A stretch of DNA of 64,000 nt from Palaemon carinicauda (lineage: Eukaryota > Arthropoda > Malacostraca > Decapoda > Palaemonidae): contig NC_090750.1 of assembly GCF_036898095.1 (NCBI RefSeq), forward strand, positions 90,798,434 through 90,862,433, written 5' to 3'. Of the stretch, positions 42,044 to 54,379 are shown piece by piece; position 1 is the first letter of the stretch, and the number at the start of each line of letters is the position of its first letter. The position numbers and the translations under genes were made by a program. The notes beneath the pieces were generated by a model. It saw only the letters and a list, made by a program, of their open reading frames with translations. It ran no database searches and had not been told where the DNA came from.

Positions 42044-44330
42044 TCCGATTTTTATTATCGTCCCAAGTCTCTGTACAAGGAGTTTGGGAGCGAGTAACTT
42101 TTTCTCGCTTCAGTTTTTTTACTCTTGTCCCAAGTCTCTGTACGGGGAGAGAGGATAAAACGTTTTAGTTTTTATTCTCGTCCCAAGGCACTGTACGGTG
42201 AGAGATTGAAAACGTAGTCCTTAGTGAACTAGTGTTTAGTCTCATCCCCAGTTACTGATCTTTTTAACTTTATATATTTCCGTTTTATTCGATATATATG
42301 TATATGTTTATTGATTTTTGCATGTGTGTTTCATTTTGTACTAATGTGCTTACATTATACGACTCATTTCGCAATTCTAACCTTTTGATTTAAGGGAGTA
42401 TTGCGTGCTTTAGTTAGAAATCAGTTTTATTCATGTCTAATGTGAAATTATTAAAAAATGTGATATCAGTGAAGTAAGTGCAAAAAACATGTTCTGTGTT
42501 GCAGAGGGTTCGTTTGTTCGTGCTTGTCACTTGCCTAGTCCGAGACCTCTTTCAGGCTCCCCTGCACCAGGGAGAAGGAATGTCGTAGGACTTAAGGGAG
42601 TGAGGAGTGTAAACCAACGAACAGACGTTCCCTCAAAGGTATCAGACATTGCTCGTCAAGCACGTCCTTGCCATAAGACAGGAGAGACGAAGTTTCTCCC
42701 CGTCTTCCGATGATCCGTCTCTTTAAAAGCCTGGGCGTAAAGTTTCGAGACGTTTGAAACGTTTATTAGTTCCTTCAGAACAAGTTCAACGTCTTAGCTG
42801 TAGTCATCATAAGAGTCCCGTTCATAGCGATGACGTTCATGTTCAGACGTTTCTGCCACAGACTAGACGTGACGTTGAGCGGTAGACACCGTAGACACAA
42901 CGTGACGTTGAGTGTCAGTCACCGTAGTCACGATATAGCATCGATCAGCAGTCACCGCTGTTACTACGTGACGTTTGAACGTCAGCCACCGCAGTCACAG
43001 GTTGATCCGAAGTGAAGTGTTTTGCAAGATATGCTGTTAAAGCTTTCTTCTTTAATAGAAGCTTTCGATCCTGTTCCTGTGCGAAAGGATCCTTTGCTTT
43101 TTGTACGTCACGGTTCTGGGATACGTGATTCGGGTCTTCAACCTTCTAGACGAGCTTTGTTACGCCACGCTGACGTTATCCCTAGTGACAGCTTTGCTGT
43201 TTAACGAGATGCGGAGCATAAATCTCGATGTAACTTTGATCGCTTTGAACGTCAGCCACCGCAGTCACAGCGTGACGTTGAGCTGCAGACACCGCAGACA
43301 CGACGTGACGTTGAGCGGTAGACACCGTAGACATGACGTGACGTCGAGGGTCAGTCATCGTAGTCACGATATAGCATCGAACAGCAGTCACCGCTGTTAC
43401 TACGGGACGTTTGAACGTCAGTTACTTCTGTCACGACGTGTAGTAGAATAACATTCTCTGCAGTCACAACGTGACATCGACCCTCCAACTTTAACTTCTG
43501 TTCATATACAAGGTGTCAGGTTTTTCCTTCACGTCATTCTGATTATAAATCTCCTTCTCGCAAGACTTTAGATTTATCAGATGATGTGCCTTCTGAAGAA
43601 GTTGATGACCCCCTTTCAACTAATGTACCTTTGGGGAGTCATTCAGAAGAGGAGTAACCTAGGGTGGTCCAACAATCCCTTGTTTTTTTATTATGAATTT
43701 CTTTAGTGAAATTTTGTCCTACTCGTTTTGTAACGGCTGCTCCGCCGTCTGAGTTTGCTCTTGGCATGACTTTCTTCGACTCCTACATTTACGAAGTCAG
43801 TTCTCTCTTGTTCTTCCAAGAGGGCCATGCTCTTACTGGGAGACTGGTTGGAATCCAGGAGAAGTTTAGGAAAGTCTGCTTCTGCTTTTCCTCCTTCTTA
43901 ATTAGCTTCTCGCTCGGGCGTCTGGTGTGACACAGGAGAAGCTCGAGGAGAAGTTCTCGGCTTGGGAGTACCTGCCTCTGCCCAGGGAGACTTCTTAAGC
44001 CTAGTGGACTCTCGTCGTCGTCTAGCCATGAGACGCTCCAAGATTTTATGGTCTGCTTCAGAGCTAGACCATCTCCTGTTAGGAGTTTTTTCGAGCGTTT
44101 GAAGTTTTTTATTTGTTGGATTGGTCACTGGGAGCCTTAAGTAAGAAGGTCTCTCCAGTTGTCAATGTATTGCTGTACAATTATGTCATGCATGAACAAG
44201 GCTATCAGGGATGGCTCCAATGATCTGGCAGCCACGTTCACTGCAGGAACAAGGCTATCAGGGATGGCTCCAATGATCTGGCAGCCACGTTCACTGCAGG
44301 AGTACTTAAGATGTAAGTGCGCTCAATGTG
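41365..44330 (+). pseudogene. DIRS copy 3 Gag remnant
   Basis: ATGGCCGACCCTTCCCTCAG starts the old Gag. About 1.08 kb of non-coding sequence follows, shared with copy 2 and including an AG microsatellite (42002-42041). Gag homology returns at 42489 (EGSFVRACHLPSPRPLSGS) and is soon broken by frame changes. A 30-bp repeat family (GTGACGTTGAGCGGTAGACA type) at 42860-43010 and 43240-43420 replaces the linker. The C-terminal Gag domain survives in pieces at 43700-44300 and contains an exact 54-bp tandem duplication (44193-44300). Confidence 0.8.
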
Positions 44331-45230
44331 TTCATTGTCAAGACAAAGTTCACGATGAAGACTACCAAATCTGTCTTGGCAGCAGTAAGGGAAGGCGACT
44401 GGATGGTCTCTCTCGACCTTCAGGATGCATACTTCTACATCCCGATTCATCCAAACTTTCAAAAACATCTGAGGTTTGTGGACGGGAAAGTAATGTACCA
44501 ATTTCAAGCACTGTGCTTCGGCCTCATTCCTGCTCCTCTTGTTTTTACAAGGCCCTTGCAAAATGCTGCAAGCTTTCTACATTTTTTGAGGATTCAGAGC
44601 CTCCCTTTATTTTGACGACTGGCTAATCAGGGCTTCGTCATTAAATCACTGTCTGGAGAGCCTCTAATGGACATTAGACCTAACCAAGGAGCTAGGTCTC
44701 ATAGTGAACGTAGAGAAGTCGTAACTTACAGTACTCCATCCCAGACTATTCTTTATTTGGGAATGGAGATACAGTGTCGGATTTTTTGGGCCTTTTCGTC
44801 TCCCACAAGAATGGAACAAGCTCTGTTAAAAGTCCTTCACTTGCAAGAGAAAAACAGTTGCTTTGTAAGAGTTTGAACGAGCCTCGTGGGAACTCTTTCA
44901 TCGCTGGAGTAGTTTATCTCTCTGGGGAGACTCAACCTTTGCCCTCTCCAATTTCACCTAAACCATTGGAACAAGGAGAAGGGCTTAGAGAGTATCTCTT
45001 TCCCAATCTCCAACTCAGTCTAGACATGTCTGACTTGGTGGGACAGCAACATCAGACTTCGAGAAGGTCTTTCTCTTGCGATCAAGAACCCAATCCATGT
45101 GTTGTATTCAGATGCATCGGATTTGGGTTAGGGAGCTCCACTGGACAGTCTGGAATGCTCGGGTCTTTGGTCCACGGATCAGAAGGAACTCCATTTAAGG
45201 CAAGTAACATCTCTCCTTTGGCGAGATTTG
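44328..45230 (+). pseudogene. DIRS copy 3 RT and RNase H remnants
   Basis: RT motifs remain in one short frame: SLDLQDAYFYIPI and LCFGLIPAPLVFT. The YLDD region (about 44608) is frameshifted, and the RT N-terminal third seen in copy 1 is missing. The RNase H first motif persists (YSDASDLG, about 45100), but the segment with the Glu helix and third Asp has been deleted, so the sequence jumps to the MT-proximal part. It is non-functional. Confidence 0.8.
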
Positions 45231-46769
45231 TGCAAGGAAAAATGAATGTCTTGGCAGACTGCCTCAGCAGAAGAGGACCAGTCATCTCCATGGAGTGGAC
45301 GTTGCATAAGACTGTGTGCGAGAAGCTATGGATGACATGGGGTCAACCCACCATAGATCTTTTTGCGACTTCACTGACAAAGAGGCTCTCGACTTACTGC
45401 TCTCCAGTTCCAGATCCAGAGGCAGCCCACATAGACGCTTTCCTGCTGGACTGGTCTCACCTGGACGTTTATGCCTTTCCACCTTTCAAGATCCTAAACA
45501 AGGTGCTGCAGAAGTTCACCTCTCACGAAGGGACCAGGTTGACGTTGGTTGCTCCACTCTGGCCCGCGAGAGAGTGGTTCACAGAGGTACTTCTATGGCT
45601 GGTAGACGTTCCAAGAAGTCTGCCGTTACGGATGGATCTCTTGCGACAGCCTCACGTAAAGAGATTTCATCAAAGCCTCCCCACGCTTCGTCTAACTGCC
45701 TTCAGACTATCGAAAGACTCTCTTGAGCTAGAGGGTTTTCGAAGGAGGCAGCTAGAGCGATCGCGAGGGCTAGAAGATCCTCTACCATCAGGATCTATCA
45801 GTCGAAATGGGAGGTATTTAGAGACTGGTGCAAGTCCTCCTCTATTTCCTCTTCCAAGTGCCTCTGTAGTGCAGATTGCGGATTTTCTGCTTTATCTGAG
45901 AAATGGTCGCTCCCTCTCTGCATCCACCATTAAAGGCTACAGAAGCATGTTAGCTTCTGTTTTCAGGCATAAGGGTTTGGATCTTTCTAATAACAAAGAT
46001 CTCCAAGACCTGCTTAAGTCTTTCGAGACTTCCAAGGAGCGTCATATTTCGACTCCTGCTTGGAACTTGGACGTGGTCCTACAGTTCCTTATGTCAGACA
46101 GGTTTGAACCATTAAATTCAGCCTCCCTGAAGGATCTTACCCTCAAGACACTCTTTTTGGTGAGCTTGGCTTCGGCTAAAAGGGTTAGTGAGATACATGC
46201 TTACAGCAAGAACATCGGCTTCTCCGCTAATAAAGCAGTATGCGCTCTTCAACTTGGTTTTTTTGGCCAAGAATGAACTTCCGTCTCGTCCTTGGCCTAA
46301 ATCATTTGAAATCCCCAGTCTTTCTGAGATTGTGGGGAATGAAGTTGAAAGAGTGCTGTGCCCCGTTAGAGCTCTTAAATTTTGTTTATCCAGAACTAAA
46401 CCGCGACGAGGTTGTTTAGAGGCTTTATGGTGCTCCGTTAAGAAGCCCTCTTTGCCCATGTCTAAGAATGCGTGGTCTTATTTTATTAGACTTTTGATTC
46501 GGGAGGCGCACACTCATTTAAGTGAGAAGGATCATAATTTACTTGAAGTCAAGGCTCATGAAGTTAGAGCGATAGCAACTTCTGTAGCGTTTAAGCAAAA
46601 TAGATCCATTAAAAGTATTATGGACGCGACCTTTTGGAGAGGCAAGTCGGTTTTTGCTTCATATTACTTGAAAGATGTCCAGACTCTTTATGAGGACTGC
46701 TACACACTGGGACCATTCGTAGCAGCGAGTGCAGTAGTGGGTGAAGGCTCTACCACTACATTCCCTTAA
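45231..46769 (+). pseudogene. DIRS copy 3 methyltransferase-like module and tyrosine recombinase, frameshifted
   Basis: The methyltransferase-like module (WGQPTIDLFATSLTKRL, YAFPPFKILNKVL, LVAPLWPAREW) is open. The recombinase starts in a second frame (RERVVHRGTSMAG) that stops at 45726. It moves into the MT frame at about 45840 (IADFLLYLRNGRSL through SAKRVSEIHAY) and leaves it again at a T run at about 46257-46270. The C-terminal part is in a third frame to 46769. Catalytic strings SAKRVSEI, HEVRAIATS and FASYYLKDV are all retained. The result is an accidental MT-recombinase fusion of 500 codons (44774-46276). Confidence 0.85.
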
Positions 46770-47156
46770 TCCCAATATCCTTTTAATCTACTCTTGAAAT
46801 TTTGAATCTTATTTTGGGTTGTACGGGAGACTAAGAAGTCTTTCGCAATCTTTTTGATTTGGCGGGTGGTCAAAATATTGTTTCTTGAGAGCGCCCAGAT
46901 TAAGGGTATTGATGAGGTCCTGTTATAGGGGTGTTCACCCTGGATATAGCAGCTCCTGGGAGTCTTTCAGCATCCTAAGAGGATCGCTGGGCTTCGTGAG
47001 GATAGCGGACTAATGAGGCAGAGTAATTATCAGAGTCAGCTTCCTTACCAGGTACCTATACTTAAGTTTGTTTTTTGAATAGTTGTCAAAAACTCTTGAG
47101 CATATACGCCTTTATTGTTCTAATACTGGTCTCTACCCACCACCATGGGTGTGAAT

Positions 47157-47253
47157 CAGCTATTTATATATTCACCGGCTAAGTTTAATATTTAAAAATG
47201 ATATTTTCCTTATAAAATAAATTTTTGAATATATTTACCCGGTGAATATATAA
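47157..47253 (+). repeat. DIRS copy 3 internal complementary region
   Basis: TATTCACCGGCTAAGTTTAA inverts the left terminus and TTTTTGAATATATTTACCCG inverts the right terminus. The junction reads AAAAATGATATTTTCC. Confidence 0.87.
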
Positions 47254-47295
47254 TATTAAAGGCCCTCCCTTCCTCCCCGATAGAGACCCTACGGA

Positions 47296-47488
47296 CTGAG
47301 AAAAACTGGTTTGGTTGAGAAGTATATGCGGTATCTGGCCGATAGTCGGCGCTGGTGGGCACACCCGGCATCCTTCATGGCGATCGCTCGCGAGTTTTTG
47401 GAATCTGTCGACCGACGGAGACGTCAGCTATTTATATATTCACCGGGTAAGTATATTCAAAAATTTATTTTATAAGGAAAATATCATA
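47296..47488 (-). repeat. DIRS copy 3 right inverted terminal repeat
   Basis: This is the inverted partner of 40994-41163. It ends TTTATAAGGAAAATATCAT, a tail also present in the ICR. Confidence 0.88.
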
Positions 47489-47651
47489 CTTTGAGGTGAT
47501 TTGCCAGAAACTTGAAATAACTGAATTGATAATTGGACAGTAGAGAAACAAAACAAATCGTGAAATTGAAGGGGAATTTTTAAACTTTGTACAATGTCCA
47601 TACCAAATACTCTTTGAATATTCTTTAAATTTCATACGAAGATATTTTATA

Positions 47652-47795
47652 AAAGCAGTACCAGCCAAATTCGGTTGAGTCCCTTGTCAGGCTGGGAGGA
47701 ACTTAGAGATGAGAGGTCCCCTTTTTTGTTTCATTCGTTTGATGTCGGCACCCCCCAAAATTGGGGGAAGTGCCTTGGTATATGTATGTATGTAA
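47652..47795 (+). mobile_element. LINE 3' tail, truncated copy 2
   Basis: GCAGTACCAGCCAAATTCGG, TTGATGTCGGCACCCC and AATTGGGGGAAGTGCC are followed by a TATGTATGTATG end. It matches 1260-1410. Only the last 140 bp of the element were copied. Confidence 0.75.
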
Positions 47796-50724
47796 AAATA
47801 TTAACAGTGGGGAATATTTACCAATTATAATACTCTTCTTCTAATCTGTCATTTAAAAAAATGTTAGTTTTAGCACATTATGTAAATATTTTTAGGTATT
47901 TGAAAAGTAGTGTGAAGAATTAAGTCAAGCAGTAATAAGATATTTATATCTGTAAATGAGTGACCTAAATTTTGAGTAATTGTTAAGATTATGTTAGATC
48001 CTGAAATGATTTGAGAGAGAAAGACGTCGCTCAATATTCTCCCAAATTATTTGAAATTATTTGAAACTTGAAATGGTCTGGTACTGATTACGGTATACAG
48101 TATGTAGCCCCAAATAGCTGTAATAATCCTACTGAATATGATAATAGTAATAAAAAATAACAATAACTGCAATCATTGATGGTAATCTCTCTTTTGGCTG
48201 ATAGTAATCTGCAATAAGAAATCTCTTCATATTTTTTGATAATCTTGCTTAACAATTCATATTTCAATTACATTAACAATTATAAGGAACAGGATTTCAA
48301 AGATTTTTTTAATACTGTTAAAAAGCATCTTAGTATAGAGTACTTAAATGTAAAATATTTGGGCCTGACTATAGCTAATATTTCTTAAAAATTACTTTGT
48401 AAAACCAAAAATCCTAATTGTTTTCTATTTCACAGATCAGTCAATCAAGAAATATTCACAAAGAAGAATCTGTTGCTGTGATCCCAATCTGAAAATCCGC
48501 TGAAAATTGAGATTTGAATGATCAAGAAATCTTGACAACTTTGAAGATTCTGCTGACAAGAAGAAGCCGCCACCTTTTAGCACCATTTGTCATAGTAGAA
48601 CTCTAGCTAAATGCATATATGTTAGCAAACAGAGTGTTGATATAGATTCAGTTAGCTATAGTTACAATACTGTAGGGTTCAGTTTCTAGTATCGTACGTA
48701 ATGACAAATTTATGAGTTCAGGATCACCTAGTATCATTTTAGTGTGAAATCTCTTGTAGTTCAGTATCGGGAATAAGACAGTCAAATATATAAGGCTACG
48801 ATCATCCAAAGTTAGTTGGTCAGTAATCAGGAGAGAATATGGATTCAGGATCAATATTCATCTAGAATTCTCCAAATTGATGTCTAGTTTTAGGTAGTTC
48901 GTAGCTCCTTGATTACTTCCTAAACCATCTCTATAACTTTCTTGATTCAGAAAAGATCCCTGTAACTATTTCAGCCAGTTTTCATGTCTGAATGATTAGC
49001 TGTATCATAAATACTAGGATTTATTAAAGATTTACCCAAATCTCCTTGGGGTAGTTAGGGTAGTTTTGTAAGGTAAAACCTACGTGGCATTAACTAGGTT
49101 GTCCATGTATTATTTTTGGCTAAATTACAGGAGGTTACTTTTAATTTTATGCTGTCTTATAGATTATAGCTGAATGAGCTTCGATTAGGGCAAGGATTCG
49201 TACAGCAGTTAATTTATTATTGCAAAACTTTGAACTAATTTCTCACAAGCTACTGTCTGATTACAGTGATAGTTTGATACTACGATTACGTTATGACTTA
49301 GTTTTATACGTATGTGGTATTTCATGCTGAATTACTTGCTCAGTTACATGCTATGATAGGGAATATTAATAGAATGTAGTATATTAGTATAAAATTTAGT
49401 GACAAATGGAGAAGTTACTAAAAAATTTTCAGGCAAACTTAGATTCTTAAATTTTTTCAAAGTTTGTCATGAAAATAATGCATCTTAATAGACTTTAAAG
49501 ATGGTGTAAAAGCAAATACTTTTTACATGCTGTTAGATATCATATATATAACATTACTATTATTATGTATCTGTATATTTCAAGACACTGTTGGCAATTA
49601 TTGTCCAAAATGAAAGTTGTATTTAGAATTGAGTGCAAATCAATAAGTAAACTCAAATCAAAATAACTCCATTAAGAGTTACGTATATTGACAATAGTTT
49701 GGTAAATAGGAATTAATAATCAAACTCAAATTGAATGTGTAGCTCTAAGGGGATAGTTGCAATATTGGCAATGGTAGTTTTGGTATGAGAATTACTGAGT
49801 AAACTCAAATGAAGAGCTAGGGTTGATGGGAAGTCTTTAGAATCTCTACAGAATTTGAATTGATAACAGAATTTAAATCAAAACTGTTATTTATAAGAGA
49901 TTTTCTTTCAGAGAATGTTATATTACGTACTATTTGAGTTAATAAGTTAAGTTGACTTTGAGAGTTTTGGATAGTTAAGATACATTAGGGAAAAAAATTA
50001 ATAAGTAAACTCATTCATGAGATTGCTCATTATGTTCAATTGATAGGCAACCTTGAATTATTTAAAACATCTTGATGTGTCAGGATTTTGTTGTAAAAGG
50101 GAGATTGATTTTTAAGTGGGTTCTTAGCTATCACGATAGTTACTAAATTACCTTTCATATTATAAAGTACCGCTTTAAGTTGCTATATAAGATATAGATA
50201 ACTTCAGGGCACCAGTAATATCAAAGCAATTACCAGGAGTTGAATCTTATTGAAAAGTTTTTTTCTCATCTTAAGAACAGTCATTTCAGTCAACGATATC
50301 AGTTTTTTTTTCAGAAAGGAAACATTTTAGGTCCTTTTGGCTTTGTAAATGCAAATGGCCAAGATATTCATACTTATCTTTATTGATTGATAGGGTCTGT
50401 AAACTTTTGAAATTCCGAACGCCACAGTGTCTTGACAATTTTGTTTTTTTAATGTTGATGTACTTCACACAATTCCCACTGAATTATATAAGTTCTAGTT
50501 AAGTTAAAAATTCAATTTGCAACTTTGAATAATGGGAAGCTTTTGTAAAACCAAATTGTAAAATTTTATTGTACAAGGACTTCTGTATTTCAACTTGCAC
50601 TCAGTTCTCTATACTTCTCTTAGTCTAATGGGATCTGATAGCCTAGAAATATTTTATATCTTTACGTGTGTCTAACTTTATGATCCTGTTGTCTAGGTTT
50701 TAGACATTTTTTAATTTTCAGGAC
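47796..50724. other. AT-rich unique sequence, nothing recognised
   Basis: No supported gene. Phrases such as AAGTAAACTCAAATC recur loosely at 49640-49810, which hints at a very old tandem repeat. Confidence 0.35.
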
Positions 50725-51000
50725 TGTTAGAGCAACCATCCTTTGTAATGCTATTAGCTATGGAAAGAGATCAGAGACTTATTGAAAATTAGTTATAGCA
50801 ACTAGTCTTTAGAATATCATTAGCTATAGAAAGGAATCAAAGACTGTTATTGAAAATTAATTATAGCAACTATCCTTTACATTGCCGTTAGCTACAGAAC
50901 GGGATCAGAGACTGCTATTGAAAATTAAATAATAGCAACTATTATTTGCAGTGCCATTACCCATAGAAAGGGATGAGAGAGACAGTTATTGAAAATAGTT
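50725..51000 (+). repeat. About 65-70 bp tandem repeat, four copies
   Basis: TAGCAACTA-CTTT, TTAGCTATAGAAAGG and ATCAGAGACTG-TATTGAAAAT recur in the same order four times, with a period of about 65-70 bp. Divergence is high. Confidence 0.75.
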
Positions 51001-51539
51001 TTACTTGGTCCAAGTTTTCAGAAATCTGGAGTAGCAATCAGTGTTGATTGCTATAGAAAACTAACATGCCTACAATTTTATCACTGTTAGCATTCGCTTG
51101 AGATTCTCATATAGGATTCAAACTTTATCTTCTCTCCCAATTCTCAGTCTTAACATTCTAAGCTGTTCTGTTCTGTTCTGAGATAGAGAGTTAAATCTTC
51201 CCTAGTTAGGTTAGTAAACTATTCTTTAAGCTAAAGTATAGATATATTTGTGAATTATTGAGATTTTTACTGTAATGTTAGAGCAGTTATCTGTTCCTTG
51301 ATTGAAGTAGAGTTTCATCTTTCTACAATTTCTGATAAGGGAGGCTTTTTGCTTTTGAGTGTTAATTATAAAGTGAGAATTGTAGCTGAGTCTTTAAACA
51401 TTGCTTTTTTATCCATCCACTTTAAAAAAACTTAGTTATTGCTCATTATTCCTGTGACCAAGTTGAAGTACAGATGTTCCATTTTATATCCAATGCGTAG
51501 ATAGAGAAATTGGAAAGACTGTAGATAGAAAAACTTGGA
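51001..51539. other. Nothing recognised
   Basis: Nothing recognised in this AT-rich stretch. Confidence 0.35.
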
Positions 51540-51870
51540 AAGAACTAAATAAAGGACTCCTCGGAGTCAGCATTGCAATGGCCCGTGGAGGCTGAGTGTT
51601 CTCAGCGGGATGTGGCCAGTCAGTTATCAGTTTCGGAGCCAATTCAAAGGTTTTTAAGCTGACAGCTGATTGCTGAGATGGGTGGGAGAAACACCTCCCC
51701 TCCCTTGTGCTCTTCTAGATGCATATTTCCGTTTTCTCTGTCACTGCTGAAGAATGTTTTAAGTCCCTTTTTGATGTAAAAGCTGCTATGTGCAGAGGTT
51801 TAAGGTGGTGTGGTGGCAAGGTTACTCCTGTGATGTGCCTTAGCTTCATTTTTTCTTTTGTTTATGATGA
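51540..51870. other. Locally GC-richer segment, possible promoter or UTR
   Basis: The segment has noticeably more G and C than its surroundings (GCAATGGCCCGTGGAGGCTG, GGGAGAAACACCTCCCC). No convincing open frame is present. It could be a non-coding exon or promoter. This is inference from composition only. Confidence 0.2.
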
Positions 51871-52759
51871 ATATGGTACCTAAACAAACTTTTGTTAATT
51901 GTTCATGAATTGTGGTGTAGAATTTGTTGCAATATCAAAGTGTAATAGCCTGATTTATGTAAGTACAGTTTCTCTGTGGATGACAAACAAATCCTACAGG
52001 GTGCAATATATATTTACATTATGCTTTCAACTTGTCATAGGTTATCGATCAGGACGTCCTGTGTTGGTAAAGAGAATCGGATTTTTTCTTTCTCTAGGTC
52101 ATAGAAAACCATAGAACCACGAACATTCGGATTGTTCAACTTTTGTGTAACATTTATATTTTGAATTGTTGTATCGTAATTCCCATATTCGCGTTTATTT
52201 CCTGGCTAAATCCATGTATATTTGATGATGTAATAGGAAAAAATCATAAGCATAGAGCATTTTCTATTATGAGCAGAACATGTCATTTTTTTTGCTTAGT
52301 GTGAAATTGATTGACTATCACATGCTGATTTTTTTCTCTTGGCAGTAGTTTACATGAAACTTTGTTTTACAGATTTAATCTATATCTTCCCAGATGTCTT
52401 AAAAAGTAAAAAATTATAGATTTTAATACATTCAGTAAGTTCAAAGTTATTCCTTTGGTTAAGTTTATACGAGTACTTTTTATTACATTCAAGGACGCAT
52501 ACTGACATTTCGAAAGGTGGTACCAGTTTGGGGCTTAAATAGCTTTTCGTCTTAAGCTTGGTATTCATGTTGTGTACCTGAAATAAAGGAGGGATAAATA
52601 ACATGATGGTCACTTTTAGATGTCTGTGGGAGATACCTTACAAGATATATCACCAGTAATTTATAAGCTATACAAACCACATGCGAGTCAAAGTAAATTA
52701 TTGGTTTAGTTTGTAAGGTGCAATCTACGATATAGTACTGTAATTGGAAAGTTTAGTAA
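51871..52759. other. Nothing recognised
   Basis: A 77-codon minus-strand frame (52380-52613) has an acceptor-like TTTATTTCAG but no other support. Confidence 0.3.
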
Positions 52760-54345
52760 ATAGGTATTTTTTTCACAGTTGAATCATTCCGAGATATTTA
52801 CCCTCGTAAAGTTTTTGGGAAGTCGTTCTTCAGGCATATTAATCATGTGACCAAGCTAGCATAGGTAGCATTTAGTGGACATGGCTTCCGTGCTTCTACA
52901 TCCTGTTTGTTCCAGAATCTGTGTGTTTGGAATTCAATCTTTCCAGGGCTGGCCCACAATTTTCAAGTTTAACAAATGTTTGAGGTGATGTCGGTTGAGT
53001 CCATGCCTCTGCCCCAAGGGGAAAGTGTTGAGAATATGTAGTTCTTTAAAGACTTGGAATTTAGTGGTTAGTCAGGTGTTTGTTCTGATAAACCCTGGTC
53101 CTCAGCCTGCCCACAGCACATGAAGGCCTGTGTTGTTTTACTTGGTATGTCCTTGATTTCAGTAATGAATGACACAATGCTACCAAGGAATTTAAAGAAA
53201 TACCACACGTAGTTGTGTATCATTAGCGTTGAAAATGGGCACATTCTGATTTGGTTCAGTTTTGTGCTAGGATTTCTGTTTTCCATTTATCAAGCTATAA
53301 GGCTAGTCTAGTGTATTGAAGAAAGTGTCGATTTATTGTGGCAACTCTGGGATGTTGACCCAAATGGGAGGACCATCAGCATATACCAGGTCAACCAATT
53401 AGCAAGTAAAAGTTTGTGTATGATGTTGAACAAGCTGCTTTCCATTAGGTATCTTATTTGGATTCTATCCCCTTGATTTATACTAAAATAGTCATTATAG
53501 AAGAGATGAACAGATAGAAAATGATAGGGATCAGAACATCACCCCGCTTTACTCCTATTTCCATAGGGAAAGATACGGATTCCAAGCAGCCATTTCTGAC
53601 TTTTGCATCCCCACGTGAGGCACAAGAGCTGCAAGGAACTTCATATCTTGCTAGTCTCTTTCAAAAGGACTCATGGGGGACCATTTTGAAGACATTGGTT
53701 AGGTCAGTGTAAACTATGCTTAGTTTGTATTTTACTCTCGACATTGTTTCTATATTTGTCTGAGTAAAATGTCCATAATCACTTCTCTTTCTTGCAGAAC
53801 ATATTCAGATTTAGTTAGATAAACACGAGAACACAACACTTGAGTTTTATACCAGCTGTATATAGATGGGAAATAGAATGGCTGTTTTGGTAGTTGCTTT
53901 AGACCTCATTCTTGAGGAAATTACTTTTTGTGTCTGTTGAGGATTTTGTGATTTACTCTTCCCTTCATAGAGCACAACTAATCCTGAGCAGCTTGAATTT
54001 TGTGAAAACATCCACCGTGCTTGGAAATTTCACCAGGAGTGTTATTAGTACTTTAACTTTTGCCTTCGTTAGTTCTTTTTATTACATTTAGAACTTTGTG
54101 CAATTATTTAAACTTACTGATGCCCTGGGTAAATGGCACATTAGGCATGGTATTAATAACAAACTCATCAAAACCAGCATTGAAATGGTTCTGCGTAGCT
54201 CAGCTGTTATTAGATGATGGTTGTGCCGTCAAGTGAGTCTGTGGGAGAGTTGTGTTTTTCTTAGGGTCATAAATGTATTTGATGGCATTATAAAATCCTT
54301 GCATGTTGTTTGCTCTGCAAAGTCTATTTTCTTAAGACTACCCTT
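52760..54345 (-). pseudogene. Decayed RTE-like LINE reverse transcriptase
   Basis: Reading the minus strand from 54345, the following strings appear in the order expected of an RT, broken by stops and frame changes. They are KDFYNAIKYIYDP, FDEFVINTMPNVPF, PGEISKHGG, DLTNVFKMVPHESF (motif A region), ESVSFPMEIGVKRGDVLIPI (motif B), FFKFLGSIVSFITEIKDIPS, and QILEQTGCRSTEAMSTKCYL with a LGHMINM end. This order and wording match LINEs whose proteins are commonly annotated as endonuclease-reverse transcriptase in arthropods. No single frame exceeds 72 codons. The catalytic YADD cannot be placed. It is an old, dead copy. Confidence 0.7.
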
Positions 54346-54379
54346 TCTACCAAACATCAGTTCTGTAGTAAATGTATAA

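Larger units (their letters stand above)
40994..47488 (+). mobile_element. DIRS-type retrotransposon, copy 3, decayed
   Basis: This 6.5-kb element has ITRs at 40994-41163 and 47296-47488 and an ICR at 47157-47253. It is a third subfamily by ITR sequence (starts TTTTAAATATTAAACTTAGC). It shares with copy 2 the non-coding block in place of the Gag N-terminus. RT lacks its N-terminal part, RNase H is largely deleted, and the recombinase has two frame changes. The 3' UTR is conserved with the other copies (GGCGGGTGGTCAAA, CAGCATCCTAAGAGGATCGC, CTTCCTTACCAGGTACCTAT). Confidence 0.9.

Noticed and set aside
48436..48492. Short Cys-rich exon after CTATTTCACAG
   Set aside because: All three frames stop within about 20 codons, with no partner exon in phase.
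52380..52613. 77-codon minus-strand frame with an upstream acceptor-like site
   Set aside because: AT-rich codon use, no donor or partner exon, no recognisable motif.
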